Source: Tilletia caries
Taxonomy: Eukaryota; Basidiomycota; Exobasidiomycetes; Tilletiales; Tilletiaceae
DNA: 64,000 nucleotides
Assembly: GCA_032718865.1 (NCBI GenBank)
Contig: JALUTQ010000045.1
Coordinates: forward strand, 62,001-126,000
Direction: 5' to 3'
Shown: positions 29,562-43,352 of the stretch, piece after piece
How positions within the stretch are numbered: position 1 is the stretch's first letter
Layout: each line of letters opens with the position of its first letter
Program-made: the position numbers and the translations under genes
The notes under the pieces: generated by a model
Databases searched by the model: none
What the model was told of the DNA's origin: nothing
What the model saw: only the letters and a program-made list of their open reading frames with translations

Positions 29562-30800
29562 GCGCCAGAACTTTCAGCCACGGTGCTGCTTCTACCACCA
29601 TGCATGAAGAGCAGCGTCGCGACGGAGTCCTCGAAAGTGGTGTGCACGAGCGAGATGACAGAGCCTGTCCCGGCCAGCAATGTGATGGTCACGAATCACG
29701 ATCAGGTAGTAGCCGACCTGCCAGTATCGTTGGAAGTCGTTTGCTTCGGCCCCCGCAACGAGTCTGACGGCCATGTACATGCCGTCAGCGAAGAAGGCCA
29801 GACCGCCGAACGAGATGCTCGCTGAATATGGAGTCACAGAGTGTGTCAGAATACCAGCAGGAACCAACTGAAGAAATCTTTCGATTCTGCGTCAACTTAC
29901 CGCTTTGAACTGAGAGGGAAAGCACAACAAGGAAAGAGAGTCAACTACATGGCGGAAAACTGATCCCTGACGAACGTACTCACGCGTAAAAAACGCAAGA
30001 ACGACGGTGGCCTTGGAAGTCTCGAGGCTCACAACCGTTGCCGACGGCATGATGGGAGGAAAGAAGGAGACAGATTTATCTTGCATCCGTTCCGCAAAAG
30101 TGAACATCCGACTTTTGATTTGTCCTTGATCGTCCTCCCTGTTCCCGCCATCTCGGCTGAAGCTGAGGGCAGGTCTCGAACTTGTGGCGGACACCTCATA
30201 CGACTCGGAGTTTGAATCGGTTTTATGCATCTCTTCGGGTGGACTGCTGGCTGGCAAATTGACAGCGGGTATCGCCGGTTGCGAATGTGCCTTGAAGCTC
30301 TGTAATGGCAGGCCTCGACGTTTTGACCTGAGGTGTTTCCCGATGTTGTAGATGAGCGTAGTTGTGGAATAGCAGTGTGCTGCTGTATTGGAGAGGCACA
30401 CCCAGGACCATACCGCCAGGCAAATTGAAAGGTAATAGGCGCCATGAATACTTGAGTGGAAGATCTGCAGCGGGACAAGTCCAAACTGTCAGCAAAGGCT
30501 CGTCACATCATTGGGCGGAGGACATCGTGTACCTACGCTCTGAGCGTCCAGAAGCATGTCCTTCGTCAGGTCCGACGTCCCGTCATATTTGCTGTGCCAC
30601 TCGAACCATCCGGTTCTGGCCTGCCCGTAATGTGAATCTGCAACGGCACCCAAGACTGCACATGGAATCGAAGGGATCGCCGGTAACAAAAGGCAGGCCC
30701 GGCAGGGTCAGATACCCCCCAACAGACTATGCAGGATAAATTGTTGAGCTGTCTAAGAGGGCATAGCTGGGCCAGAAAACATATCCCTGGTTTTTCCAAT
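29553..30800 (-). pseudogene. Multi-pass membrane-protein gene interrupted by the MULE
   Basis: Several minus-strand exons encode hydrophobic segments: GQARTGWFEWHSKYDG then LTKDMLLDAQS (about 30590), HGAYYLSICLAVWSWVCL followed by IYNIGKHLRSKRRG (about 30390), a polar loop, then ATVVLAFFT (about 29985), SISFGGLAFFADGMYM (about 29800) and LLAGTGSVISLVHTTFEDS. The order suggests a polytopic fungal membrane protein; I do not recognise the family. A one-base shift is needed between YYLIVI and the following VTITLLAG (about 29690). The reading then enters the MULE end at Gly-Ala-Val-Asp-Glu; the missing 26-codon tail lies at 1171-1251. Confidence 0.6.
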
Positions 30801-31096
30801 CAGCTTGGATTCCCTCCATGATCATGATCTCCCACTACAATTCATCGATCGATCGGCCTATGACCGAGCGATGATGTCACGCTCTCGCGCCTCAAGCCCG
30901 GCTGTGGCACGTGACCGTGCCTCAGCCTGCCACACCTCACCATCCATCTTGCCGCTCGCGGCGGTTCTTCCCCCATACGTGCAGAGCTGTCGAGGTCGAG
31001 AAATCCCTCCGCTCCCGACAGCCCCCTCACCCCCGCCCCCAGCGGGCTCCGGTCGACCCCAGCGACCCTCGGACTAGCCATTTCTATAACGCAAAT
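30801..31096. other. Intergenic
   Basis: Upstream flank of both the disrupted membrane-protein gene and the Bud20-like relic. No gene seen. Confidence 0.4.
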
Positions 31097-31552
31097 ATGA
31101 GGTACGTGACGCAGTTCTCGGGCGCGCTCTGCGGCTGCCGCTGCTGCTGCCACGCCGGTTACTGACGCCGGGTCTTCCTTTCGCTTTCCCACAGACGAAT
31201 CAGACATAAGCGTACCCACCACGCCCGCCGAGGTTCGTACACGCCCCCGCTCTTCCTTCTCGGCCCCTCGACTACTAAATGCTGACCCTTTCCAATTCCT
31301 TCTTTCTCTCTGCTTCCCCCTCCCTTTACCGGCTCCCCTTTCCAATCTCTCCTGCCCTCTTTCTTGCCTGCGCTACCACCCCACTTTGACAGATTTATCC
31401 CGCGGCGCCCACATGCCCAGCGTCTCCCACCTCGAGACCCAAGAAGGTCACGGAGGAGGCGCCGTTCACGCCGGCGGAGGCTGATCGCGCGGCTGGGTTG
31501 GGGGTGGATAATCGGCAGGGGAATGCGGATTCGACAACAGCTATGTCAACAT
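31097..31552 (+). pseudogene. Bud20/ZNF593-like relic with internal deletion
   Basis: Bud20 proteins are small nuclear C2H2 proteins that help export pre-60S ribosomes. Three exons can be drawn: 31097-31101 (ATGAG), 31195-31232, and 31393-31552. The first two give MRRIRHKRTHHARR, a Bud20-like basic N-terminus. The third, in a different frame, gives KKVTEEAPFTPAEADRAAGL and ends TTAMST, resembling the Bud20 C-terminus (PYTQEEADAAAG). The zinc finger that should lie between them is missing apart from a possible degenerate end. I infer an internally deleted, out-of-frame copy. A functional Bud20 would have to be elsewhere. Confidence 0.45.
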
Positions 31553-31806
31553 GAAGGCGGGCTTTCTCCTCTTCCACACTCTCTCTCTCACGGCTCCTTC
31601 CGCTCGATCCTCTCCCCGGCCCTCGCAAGTGTACATTCTCCCTCCCTCTCTTCATGGTCCACAACACCGCTCAATGCATCGTCCTTTCCCATCTCCTCGC
31701 TCTATATCAACAACCGATGCGTTTATTGACAGGTCACGCAAGTAGAGCACACATGTGGTAGAGCGCATCCATTGAGCAAGTTATGAGCAAGTTATGGCGG
31801 GTTACA

Positions 31807-32955
31807 TCAGTCCGATAGTCCATCTCTAAAGTCATCCACCTCCTGATTGTCGTCGTTGTCTTCTTCTCCCACGGACTCCACGACCCGGAGCTCATCAGAC
31901 TTGATTGCCTCTGCCACCGCACTGACCATTCTTTCCCGCCAATCCGCTTGATTCTTGAGACTTCCGCGCCAAATCGTGTAATGGGTCGGGAGCTCCGGGC
32001 CCGCGGGAAGATTGGTTGACGCGTCGCTGCTGATCATCTGGGAGGCAGCCAGGGGCCATCCCTTGACGTAGCATCCTGTCTCGGCAATCAGAGAAAAGAG
32101 ATCCCGATAGCGCAGTCTCGTACCTCCCTTCGTGGCCTTGATCCATTTAGTCTCGATCGCTCCCTTCTTCCGCGCAACAACGGGGCCCACGACCTTGTGG
32201 ATGCGATCTATGAGATCGTTCCGCACTTGCTCGTACGTCGTGGGGGTCTTGACTGCGTCGGTCCGAACTCCCCCCACCAAGTCCTTGTTCGTCCACACCT
32301 TGAGCTTGACGGCGTGTTCGAAGGCATTGACGAGGTCGTCCACAGTCTTGTCCGTGCCGATGCTACCGAACGACGCACTCATCGCCGCGCTGGTCTCCGT
32401 GGTCGAGGCAAAGAAGGGTGGCACGCCCTCCGTGCTAGATGCCACCACTGCGGCGACGCGAAAGCCGAAGCGAGACTGCAGAAGGGAGATCTGATCGACT
32501 AAGTTCCGGCATTCGCGATTGAAGTCCTTCTGCACGCTGAAGGCGTCCTTCTTGTGTTGGTTGTCGGCCGCCCACTGCTTGATGGCCTTCAGACGTTGGG
32601 GGGCAAGCCGCTGAAACGACACCACTGGGGTCCGGCTGGGCGTGGGAGCGTCCGGATCGTCTTTGTGACGTTTGGCCCAGGCCTGGTAAGCGTTCCACCC
32701 GTTGTCCTTGCGATACGTGACGAACCGTCGCTCCACGCGTCGCCGGATCGTGTACGGGTTGATCCCGCTCCCCTCGGCGAGCTGCCGGATGCCACGCGCA
32801 TACTGCGTGTTGAGACCCAGGATCTCTGCCTTGTTACGCGAATACCATCGAGCGACGTTTTTCCGGCTGGGAAGGAGTTGCGAGTGCGACGACCTGTTGC
32901 TGGTCGCAGCGGCGTCTGTGGCGGATGCGGAAGGTTCCGGTCCTGCGCTCTCCAT
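31807..32955 (-). CDS. Unknown 382-aa protein
   Basis: A single intact ORF. After a Ser/Ala-rich start, residues about 30-75 look like a helix-turn-helix segment (GIRQLAEGSGINPYTIRRR, with a DPDAPTP linker further on). The middle is helical (KDFNRECRNLVDQISLLQSRFGFRV), followed by an uncharacterised region and an acidic C-terminus (EEDNDDNQEVDDF). The HTH-like part suggests DNA binding, but no family is recognised. It is divergent from the zinc-finger gene at 33226 with 270 bp between starts, in TE-rich DNA, so an origin in a mobile element is possible. Confidence 0.65.
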   Translation of the reverse strand: MESAGPEPSASATDAAATSNRSSHSQLLPSRKNVARWYSRNKAEILGLNTQYARGIRQLAEGSGINPYTIRRRVERRFVTYRKDNGWNAYQAWAKRHKDDPDAPTPSRTPVVSFQRLAPQRLKAIKQWAADNQHKKDAFSVQKDFNRECRNLVDQISLLQSRFGFRVAAVVASSTEGVPPFFASTTETSAAMSASFGSIGTDKTVDDLVNAFEHAVKLKVWTNKDLVGGVRTDAVKTPTTYEQVRNDLIDRIHKVVGPVVARKKGAIETKWIKATKGGTRLRYRDLFSLIAETGCYVKGWPLAASQMISSDASTNLPAGPELPTHYTIWRGSLKNQADWRERMVSAVAEAIKSDELRVVESVGEEDNDDNQEVDDFRDGLSD

Positions 32956-33225
32956 TATGAGCTGCCGAGGGGGCTGAAGGGAAGAGGCTGAAGTCTGGCT
33001 GGGCCGCGAGATGAGGAGATGTCAGATGAAGGTGACAGAGAATGAAGCCGAGAGAGAGAGACCACGCGTGACGCGTCGCGTCGAGTTGCGTCTGATCACG
33101 ATCACGGAAACGCGCGTGCGAAAGAACCAACGGCATCGTATTGACTCCCTCGCGTCCCTTCCTCTACATCACCCTCTCCGGCCACCGATCTCGAGTCCAC
33201 TCAACACAAGATCGATTCATCCGTC

Positions 33226-34228
33226 ATGGTGCTCTCCGGCAATTCTTTCGAAGGCCCGTACGACTGGTACTGCGAGATCGCGATCTACTCCCTGTTTGCC
33301 CGCTTCCTTGTTCACGTTGATGCGACGACATCGGCGTTGGGTGTGGACGACGGCATGCCCTTCGTGCGAGCGCACCTCAAGTCATACACGACCTCCCAGC
33401 ATCTTGACCTTTGGATGCGTTTCTTCAAGCTGCACATTCCATACCGGCGCGCGCGTTTGGTCGGCAGCAAGCAAGCCTCGCTCCTTCATACCCATCAGAC
33501 GGTCAGTATTCAGTATCAGTCGTATTGTCCAGTCCCAACTCTCGCTGACTCATGATTTACGCCTCTACCAGCCTCCATGCCTGTATCCCTGCATTGCCCG
33601 CGCATTCCGGCTCATACCGCCACATATCACGGTACAACAGACGGATCACAACACCGAAGCGTTCCCATCCAAGGCTCCTTCCAATGCCGATCCCCATTGG
33701 GCGGTGAAGGTGGCGCAGCAGCACATGGAGCTCATCGGAACACCTGCCGCGTCGTCCGCACCCCGACACCATCTCCTCTCCTTCCAGTCGCGCAACCCCT
33801 TCGCGGTCCGAACCGGTTACCCGACGCCTGGGACATCTCGCACCGGCGGACCTGGCGACAGTGACTCGAAGCGAGCTCGCGCGCGGGCTCAGGAACGACA
33901 GCGCTCCCTGCGGGACGGAATTCACGACAACGAGACAGACTGGGCAATCTCGGCGCTTTCGAAGATAAGAAGCTGTCCCATTCTCAACTACTTCGACCTG
34001 CTTTCGTGTATCGGAGAAGAATCGGAACAACGCTTCCGATGGCGATGCCGATGTTGTGATGGCGACTACCTCCACCGCAAGAGCATCACCAACAATCTCC
34101 TTACTCACCTTCACCACTGCCCGAACAGAAGAGCACCTAAGGCTTTGGATCTCTCTCCCTGGGTCAAGTCAAACCGAGCCGCCAGGAAAGCTCGGAAGCA
34201 TCCCGTTGTTCCGGGAAAGAACGTGTAG
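33226..34228 (+). CDS. Unknown 310-aa protein with C-terminal zinc finger
   Basis: Two exons (33226-33501, 33572-34228) joined by a canonical intron in phase 0. The N-terminal domain (GPYDWYCEIAIYSLFARFLV) is helical and unrecognised. The middle is basic and low-complexity. Near the C-terminus CRCC...HRKSITNNLLTHLHHC resembles a BED/C2H2-type finger. A basic tail follows (SNRAARKARKH). With the divergent gene at 31807-32955 it forms a pair laid out like the one at 14347-20576: zinc-finger protein on plus, unknown protein on minus. Confidence 0.65.
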
Positions 34229-34590
34229 CTCTCTTCCTTTTCAAACAGCCTTGTATTAACAGCGTCGCCGACCAATTCACAAGTGCTCATTGAGAATGTA
34301 CAGCGAGGGGTGTCAGAAGGGAACTTGAATTGCGCGCCTACGGCTTCTTCGGCAAGCCGCACGTATGGAGTTGGACAAGTATGGATTGTGGTCTGTGGAG
34401 GGTTAAGAGAGTGAAGGTCGCTCAACTAGCGAGAGTCTTAGGGCTCGGGTGTTGCTGGTGAGCCATCTTGTAATGGCGGTGTAGGACGTTTGTCACGTTG
34501 GGGTCCACCGTCCTCACCGCATCACATCCCTCCGCCTGGCATCGCCAGCGTTCTTTCACCTGCTCGGTCTTGCTGAGAAAGAATGCCTTC
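34229..34590. other. Intergenic between convergent genes
   Basis: No supported feature. Confidence 0.4.
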
Positions 34591-35745
34591 TTAGAGCCGG
34601 GTGTTTTTCCTCAGACATGAGGGGGGGGGCGACCTTGGGTGGAAGACAAGGACGTCTTCAAGGAGCCACAGAGACATCCCAGCTGACACGGCTTTGCCGA
34701 GGATGGCGTTGCGGGCCGCCGTGCTGTGGGCGAGGCGAAGGGTGAGGTGCGCAGCGGCCCGGCGATGGGTCCTGTTGCCTTCATCCTGCTGTCGCGAAGC
34801 TGGTGCCGAGGTTGAGGATGACGACCCGCTCGAGACCGGCGCCGAGGTTGAGGATGAGGACCCGCTCGAGACCGGCGCCGAGGTTGAGGATGAGGACCCG
34901 CTCGAGACCGGTGCCGAGGTTGAGGAGCGGGTCCCGCTCGAGACCGGACCGAGGTCGCTGGCAGACGACGCAGCAGGCACGCTGCTAAGTGCGGCGGGTG
35001 TGGGTGTACTTGTGGCGGAGTGCGTCGCAGGCGGAGGCGACGTAGGGGGCAAACCCAAAGACAAGAGTGCCGGAGTCGAGGATGTGATGAAGGGCTCGGG
35101 GGTATCATCGCGCGTCGTCGCCGGAGAGAAGACAGTGGCAGGCGAGGAAGGGAGGGCTGTCTCGGTGCCGGCGTGTTGAAGGGGAGCTGAGCCGCCGACA
35201 TCCTGGACTTCGTCCTCTGCGTTGGAAGTGGGCACAGTGTAGCCAGCGGTGCCAGCGGTGCCGGCGTGTTGAAGGGGTTCTTCGTCCTCTGCGTCGGAAG
35301 TTTCTTCGAGCGCGCTCGTACCGTCTTGTCTCGTAACCAGTGTTGGTGCTCCATCGGCGCTGTCGTAGTACAAGTTGCCGCCCTGGGTGAAAGAGATCAT
35401 CGCGCCGTCGGGCATGGCAACCAGGCCCGTCGTTCGAAGCGCGCGCCGAAGGCGGGAAGGCCATGAATTCGGCATGACGCGAAAGACCCAAAAGCATCGT
35501 TTGTAGAGCTTGTGCGACATCACGTAGAAGGCGATGCAGGCGACGAGCAGGAAATAGACGGTCGAAAAGATGAGGAAGATATTCGCGGCTTTGGTCTGTC
35601 TCCACAGTCGGGCCGCATCGACGAAGTCGGACACCTCCGTGACGCTGGTGAAGTTGGGCATGCGTGCCCGGGCATCGGAATGGTCTCGAGAGAAGATGGT
35701 AGGCGGCGGAGGGGGAGGAAGGTCGAATCGAGTGTAGATATCCAT
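34591..35745 (-). CDS. Single-pass membrane protein with Ser/Thr-rich repeats
   Basis: An intact 384-codon ORF. One strong membrane segment (about residues 53-75, ANIFLIFSTVYFLLVACIAF) follows a proline-rich start; the short segment after it is basic (HKLYKRCFW). The remaining two thirds are Ser/Thr/Pro/Ala-rich and acidic in parts, including an exact 12-residue repeat (SSGSSSSTSAPV). No catalytic domain is seen. It could be a cell-surface or vesicle protein; function unknown. The repeat DNA also reads open on the opposite strand, which I treat as a by-product of composition. Confidence 0.6.
   Translation of the reverse strand: MDIYTRFDLPPPPPPTIFSRDHSDARARMPNFTSVTEVSDFVDAARLWRQTKAANIFLIFSTVYFLLVACIAFYVMSHKLYKRCFWVFRVMPNSWPSRLRRALRTTGLVAMPDGAMISFTQGGNLYYDSADGAPTLVTRQDGTSALEETSDAEDEEPLQHAGTAGTAGYTVPTSNAEDEVQDVGGSAPLQHAGTETALPSSPATVFSPATTRDDTPEPFITSSTPALLSLGLPPTSPPPATHSATSTPTPAALSSVPAASSASDLGPVSSGTRSSTSAPVSSGSSSSTSAPVSSGSSSSTSAPVSSGSSSSTSAPASRQQDEGNRTHRRAAAHLTLRLAHSTAARNAILGKAVSAGMSLWLLEDVLVFHPRSPPPSCLRKNTRL
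34799..34943. repeat. 36-bp tandem repeat, about four copies
   Basis: Near-identical copies of a unit containing GAGGTTGAGGATGAGGACCC and CGCTCGAGACCGG. They encode the 12-residue repeat of the membrane protein on the minus strand. Confidence 0.9.
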
Positions 35746-36849
35746 GGCTGTATAGGAATTTGTGGAAGAAATACGGGAGGAGGAGAGCTGAGCGTTTCTT
35801 GGGCGGAAGCGGGTATTCGGGGAAGGGGTTTGATTCTCACCTACGATGACAGCCCCTGACTTCCTATAAGAAGGAAATCCCGGCTCCTGCTAACTTCCTT
35901 CCTGCCTGCTCGAAGGGAAGAGTTGTCAGCGCGTCAGCTATTATTAGCTGCAACAAGAAATCGCTCACCGCGAACTTGGAACATCGGCTGGACGCTCAGA
36001 CAGCTGAGTGTTACGTTGGATCTGAAACCTGTCAAAGTGTCAGGTAACGAGTAACGACGAGCCTTGCTACATATCGATACAATCTGTATCTGTGGTATGA
36101 TAAATTGTGAGACAAGGGAACCTCATGATCAGCGAGGCCACCGGCCTGTGGGAACTTCTCTTGTTGCTCCCCGAGGGCCGCGACGTATGCGTCTTTCCGT
36201 CAAAGACGGCCAAGCTGTTCACTGTTCCATCATCCATGGGAGCCGGACGAGACGGCCATCGGCTGACTACCGTGTATGGTGGGAATTGGAGCTGTTGGTG
36301 GTAGCAAGCAAGGAAGGAAGGAGAGGTGGAGGAAGGAAGGAGAGGTGGAGGTGGTGGGGCGACAATGAATGAGCGGGATGACCTTGAAGCATTAGATAAG
36401 ATGCTCTCAACGAAACACAGACTGCGCACCGGAGGGCGGAGAAGCATCAGGCGGAAGCAAGGGGGGGGGGGGGGATGGAATTCAGAGTCCGAGAGAGCGC
36501 GCGCGAGAGAGACAGACAGACAGAGAGAAAGGAAAACAAACAGGCACGGGTGATGTCGAAGAATGATGGGGAGGGGACAGGGGGTAACGGCGGAAGCGAG
36601 TTATGTACGACATGGGAAGGAAGGGAGGGGGGAACCAGCGAAGACGGAAGGAGATGATCAAAGGCAGCTTTATCCCTCGTACAGAGAGAGATGGGTGAGG
36701 GGCAAGAAGAAGGGGGGGGGCGATGTCGAATCCCGCCAGGTTTTGTGCATGGATGAAAAAAAAAAATGAGCTCGAAGGGGTTGGTCGGGGTCGAAGAAAG
36801 GGGGGTCGGGCGCGCAACGAAAACGAGAGAAAAAAAGGCGATGATGCCC
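35746..36849. other. Low-complexity intergenic DNA
   Basis: Includes AAGGAAGG/AGGTGG repeats (36300-36350), a run of 11 or more G (about 36460), GAGAGA/GACAGACA tracts (36490-36530) and A-runs (36755, 36830). No gene supported. Confidence 0.6.
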
Positions 36850-39633
36850 TCAACGAATCTTCGCAAACGCATTAAAAGCCGCGCTCTCGTTCCTCTTCTC
36901 CAACTGACTCTTACTCGGCGTATTCAAGTCCCAAAAGCGCAACGTCTCATCCCCCGCCCCCGTAACAATCGTCTCCCCATCCGGACTCATCGCCAAATAA
37001 AGCACCCGCATCGTATGGCCCGTCAAGGTCGCCAGCGGCGCCATCGCAGGGTATCGCCACACCTGGATCTGGTTCTGCACTTTGCCCGCAGAGTACCCGT
37101 GCGTAGAGACGACCTCGTTCGCAGTCTTGCTCCACATCAGGTTGCACACTTGGGAGCCCGTGTCGACTTCTTGGAGCATCTGCCCCGTGAGCGTGTTCCA
37201 GAAGCGGATCTTCATGTCCGCCGTGCCGCCGCCGGAGGCGAGCAGGCCGTGCTGGTGCGGACTCCACGCGAGCGCCTTGATCGCAGCCTCGTGCCGCGTG
37301 AACCGATGCAAAGGCGTCGTATGCAACCCATCCCAGATCATAAGCTTGTTGTCGTTGCCCCCGCTCGCAAGCTGGTTCGACTCCGGGCTCCACTTCAGTC
37401 CGCAGACCTCCTGTCGGTGGCCCGCCAGCGCAGCCACGTACTGGTCCTTCACCCGGACGTCGTGGTGGAAGATCATCCGGTCTCGAGAGCCTGAACTCAG
37501 GATGTGCTCGTTCCACGCCAGCGCGCCGACCCGGCCTGTATGCCCGCGATGCGTCCGGATCAGCTTCATCCGTTCCGCATCCCAGATCTGAACGAGCCCG
37601 GCATCTGTGCCCACCGCAATGTGAGGACCCTGCTCACATCATTTGAAAATCAGTGTCAGCTCAGAATAAGTATAGCCTCCGGGTGTCAACACAACGACTG
37701 TACTCACCCTGCCAGCCCAATTCAAACCCGTCACTCGATCCTTGCTGGCCGATAAGTCGACCAGCTTGCTGACCTGGGCCGTCTTGGCCGACCACAGGTA
37801 GACACAATGTCCGAGCCCAACCCCCAAGACATTCGACGGCGACCAATCCACCAAATTCAGGTAGAAGTCGTCCTATTCGACGTTAAGGAAAGGTCAGCCT
37901 AATGTAACGTTTGGACAGGAGTAAGGAGGAATGAAAGAAAAAACTCACCGCCAACTCGGGCGCATCCAACACCTTGTACGGCACTTTACTCATCGTCCTC
38001 GGTGTCCGTCGGGGACTGAGCAGCATCCGCTGCGACTCCAGCTTGACCGGACTCAGACTGTACGCCTTATGCGTCGGCGAGTCAATCGTGACATCCATCA
38101 TCCCCAGGCCCGCAGCCGCGCTCCCTCCTCCTCCCCCTCCGCCGCTATTCTCATTGCCCCCCGCTCCTCCTCCTCCACCTCCACCGCTACTACTCCCGCT
38201 CCCATGATTACCAAAGAGACCTCCGCCCAGTCGCAGTCCCCCACCGCTCCCTCCCCTAGCCAATCCGATATTCTCATTGCTGACCGTGCCAGCGCCGAGA
38301 CTGCTACTGCTCCCGCCACTCATGAGGAGCGTCATATCAGTATCATCATCCGGCGCGCCCCGGGCGAGAGAGGAAGGCGTCCGAGGTGTGCCTGGTTGGG
38401 AGGATCGCGTTCCTCGCATCCCGCCTCCCGCCCCTGCTGCGCTCCCACTCCCTGCTCCTGCTGACCAGTCACCAGGTCCAGGTGAAGAAGCCGACGAACG
38501 AAGACCTCCAGCCCCCGAGCCCGTCGCGGCTGACGAGCTCGAGCTGCCCTTGATGCGCGGACCTGAGCGAGGGAGGGAGGGCGAGCGGTAGGAGAGGAGA
38601 TTCCGCTTGGTAGGCGTCGTAGGCGTCGGTGCTCCGCTGAAGTTGGTCGCGTGCATGTTCCCACCACCACCGCCGCTGCCGCCCATACCCATACCCATGC
38701 TCATGCTCATGAGTCCTGAGCTGGGTCCCATGCCGAGTGCACTGGCTGTGCTTGTTGCCGTGGGTAGACTGGAGGGAGGAGCAGGAGCAGGGAGAGGCTG
38801 GCCTGTATGCGCTGTTGTGCCCGACTGCGCGCCCGTGCCCGTGCCCGCAGTGGCAGAGTCGGAGGACGACGCGGTCCCGCTCCCCGCTTGTTGCGGTGTG
38901 CTCGCTCGCGACCCTGCCCTATCCCCTGCACCAGCACCACCAGCACCGGGGGACGCATACATCCCCACGCCCGCTGTCGACACGAAGCCCGTCGCCGCCC
39001 CTGTACTTGCACCAGATGGTCCCCCGCCCGCGGCGGTACCATTCGCGTTCGCACTATGATGCCGATGATGATGGGGCGGATTCGGTCTTGAGGCGGATCC
39101 ACTGGGGAGGGGCGATGCGGATGCAGACGCGATGGCGGATGGGTTGATGGATGCGTTTGCGGAGTGTGTGCGTGCGTGGTTTGCCTTGGGCGGGGTGGGG
39201 AGGCCGAAGAGTTCGGTTGTGAGGAGGGAGGAGAATGCTTGGTTTGCTTCTTCTGCGGGATGGGAGGTCATGCGAGTCAGCATAGCGTACGAAGTGTAGA
39301 GAGAGAGAGAGGATGGAAGAACGAACCCTTCTGAGCATCCATGTCTGCGGTGAGCTTGCGCTTGGAGCGTGAGGGCGCGTTGAGGTCGTCGGTCATGAGC
39401 TGGTAGGCGGCCTGCATGTCGGAGCCATCTCTGCTGGGGATGAACCTGTCTCCGTATGTGATGGAGCGGGCCTTTGCCTTGCGCGGGGTGCGTGGGGAGT
39501 GCTGTGCTGATGAGGATGGGGATGCGTATGCGGATGTCGTTGTTGTTGTGGGTGTTGGGATGGTTGCTGTCTCTGTGGTGGAGCGGAGACGTGCCTCGCG
39601 TGCTGCGCCTGCGCGCGATGTTTCTGCGTGCAT
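36850..39633 (-). CDS. CDH1: APC/C co-activator Cdh1 (Fizzy-related)
   Basis: Cdh1 recruits substrates to the anaphase-promoting complex in late mitosis and G1. Four exons join in phase: 39327-39633, 37949-39252, 37708-37872, 36850-37629. Family hallmarks: the C-box DRFIP (residues 62-66), the pre-propeller signature KVLDAPELADDFYLNLVDWS, seven WD40 blades, and the C-terminal Ile-Arg tail (FAKIR) that docks on APC/C. The C-box and KVLDAPEL identify Cdh1 rather than Cdc20. Predicted length is 851 aa, longer than usual because exon 2 encodes about 370 residues rich in Gly, Ser and Ala between the C-box and the propeller. The ATG at 39633 gives a normal spacing to the C-box; an in-frame ATG at 39825 is an alternative. 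Confidence 0.92.
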
Positions 39634-42132
<2,499 letters not shown>

Positions 42133-43352
42133 ATGCGCTACTTCGAGAAGACGCTCCCCGACGCCGAGGAGATCGTCATGTGCCAGGTCCTCCAGATCGC
42201 AGAGATGGGCGCCTACGTCAAGCTGCTCGAGTACGACGGCGCCGAGGGCATGATCCTCCTCTCCGAGCTCTCCCGCCGGCGCATCCGCTCCATCCAGAAA
42301 CTCATCCGCGTCGGAAGGAACGAAGTCGTCGTCGTCCTCCGCGTCGACAAGGAGAAGGGGTACATCGACCTCAGCAAGCGACGCGTCACGCCCGAGGACG
42401 TCGTCAAGTGCGAGGAACGCTTCAACAAGAGTAAAGCGGTGCACTCGATCCTCAGCCACGTCGCTGGTAAGCTCGACTTGGATCTCGAGGTGCTCTATCG
42501 GCAGTACTCCTGGCCGCTCGATAAGAAGTACGGCCATGCGTACGATGCCTACAAGATCGCTATCTCCGAGCCGGACCGTATCTTTGGCGAGCTGCGGGCA
42601 GCCGCCGAGGCCGGGTACGCCGGTGACGATTCTTCCTCATTACCAGACTCAGCAGCAGCAGCAGCATCATCATCAACAAAAGGCAAAGGCCAACCACTGG
42701 ACGAGAAGGTACTAAAAGAAGTCCAGGCGAACATCGCCCGCAGACTGACCCCGCAACCCGTCAAGATCCGCGCCGACATCGAAGTCACCTGTTTCCGGTA
42801 CGACGGCATCGACGCCATCCGCTCCGCCCTCGAGGCCGCGGAGAAACTGTCGACGGAGGCCATACCCATCAAGGTCAAGCTCGTGGCCCCGCCGCTGTAT
42901 GTCGTCTTGACGCAGACGACGGATAAGAGTGGTGGGCTTGCGCTGTTGGAGAAGGCGATTGAGAGTGTGGGTGAGAAGATTAAGGGTGCTGGTGGGGATA
43001 TTAACATCAAGATGAAGGTGAGTCTCTCTCTCTCCGCGCGATCCTCTTTTTCGCTCTCTGTGGGCGTGTCCTTTGAGAGGGCAGTGCTCGATGCGGGAGC
43101 TGATTGTCTTTATTCTCACACCAACCACGACTTAAACAGCCAAAAGCAGTCTCGGAGGTCGAAGACCAGGAACTCGCCCAACTCATGGCAAGGGTGGAGA
43201 AGGAGAATGCCGAGGTGGAGGGAGACGAGTGAGTAACCTATACCCTTCCCGCTTTTGATATCACCATGGTGCCTTCCGGTGGGGCGGGCCATTCCAGTTG
43301 CTCATCACAAAATTTCCTTTTCCTCTGCAGCGACTCGGAAGGCGAGGACTAG
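42133..43352 (+). CDS. SUI2: Translation initiation factor eIF2 subunit alpha
   Basis: eIF2-alpha is the regulatory subunit of the eIF2-GTP-Met-tRNAi complex. Three exons: 42133-43017, 43140-43228 and 43331-43352, giving 331 aa. The N-terminal S1/OB domain contains EMGAYVKLLEYDGAEGMILL and the phosphorylation loop ELSRRRIRS; Ser47 here corresponds to the Gcn2/PKR-target Ser51. The helical domain and the C-terminal alpha/beta domain (RRLTPQPVKIRADIEVTC) follow, then an acidic tail (DDDSEGED). A low-complexity Ala/Ser insertion (DSAAAAASSSTKGKG) separates the helical and C-terminal domains. Confidence 0.96.

Noticed and set aside
36300..36780. Purine-rich tract as a retrotransposon polypurine tract or gene
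   Set aside because: No LTR or coding sequence is adjacent; it is simple-sequence DNA.
36947..37591. ORFs on both strands overlapping the Cdh1 WD40 region
   Set aside because: They are shadows of the conserved Cdh1 frame.
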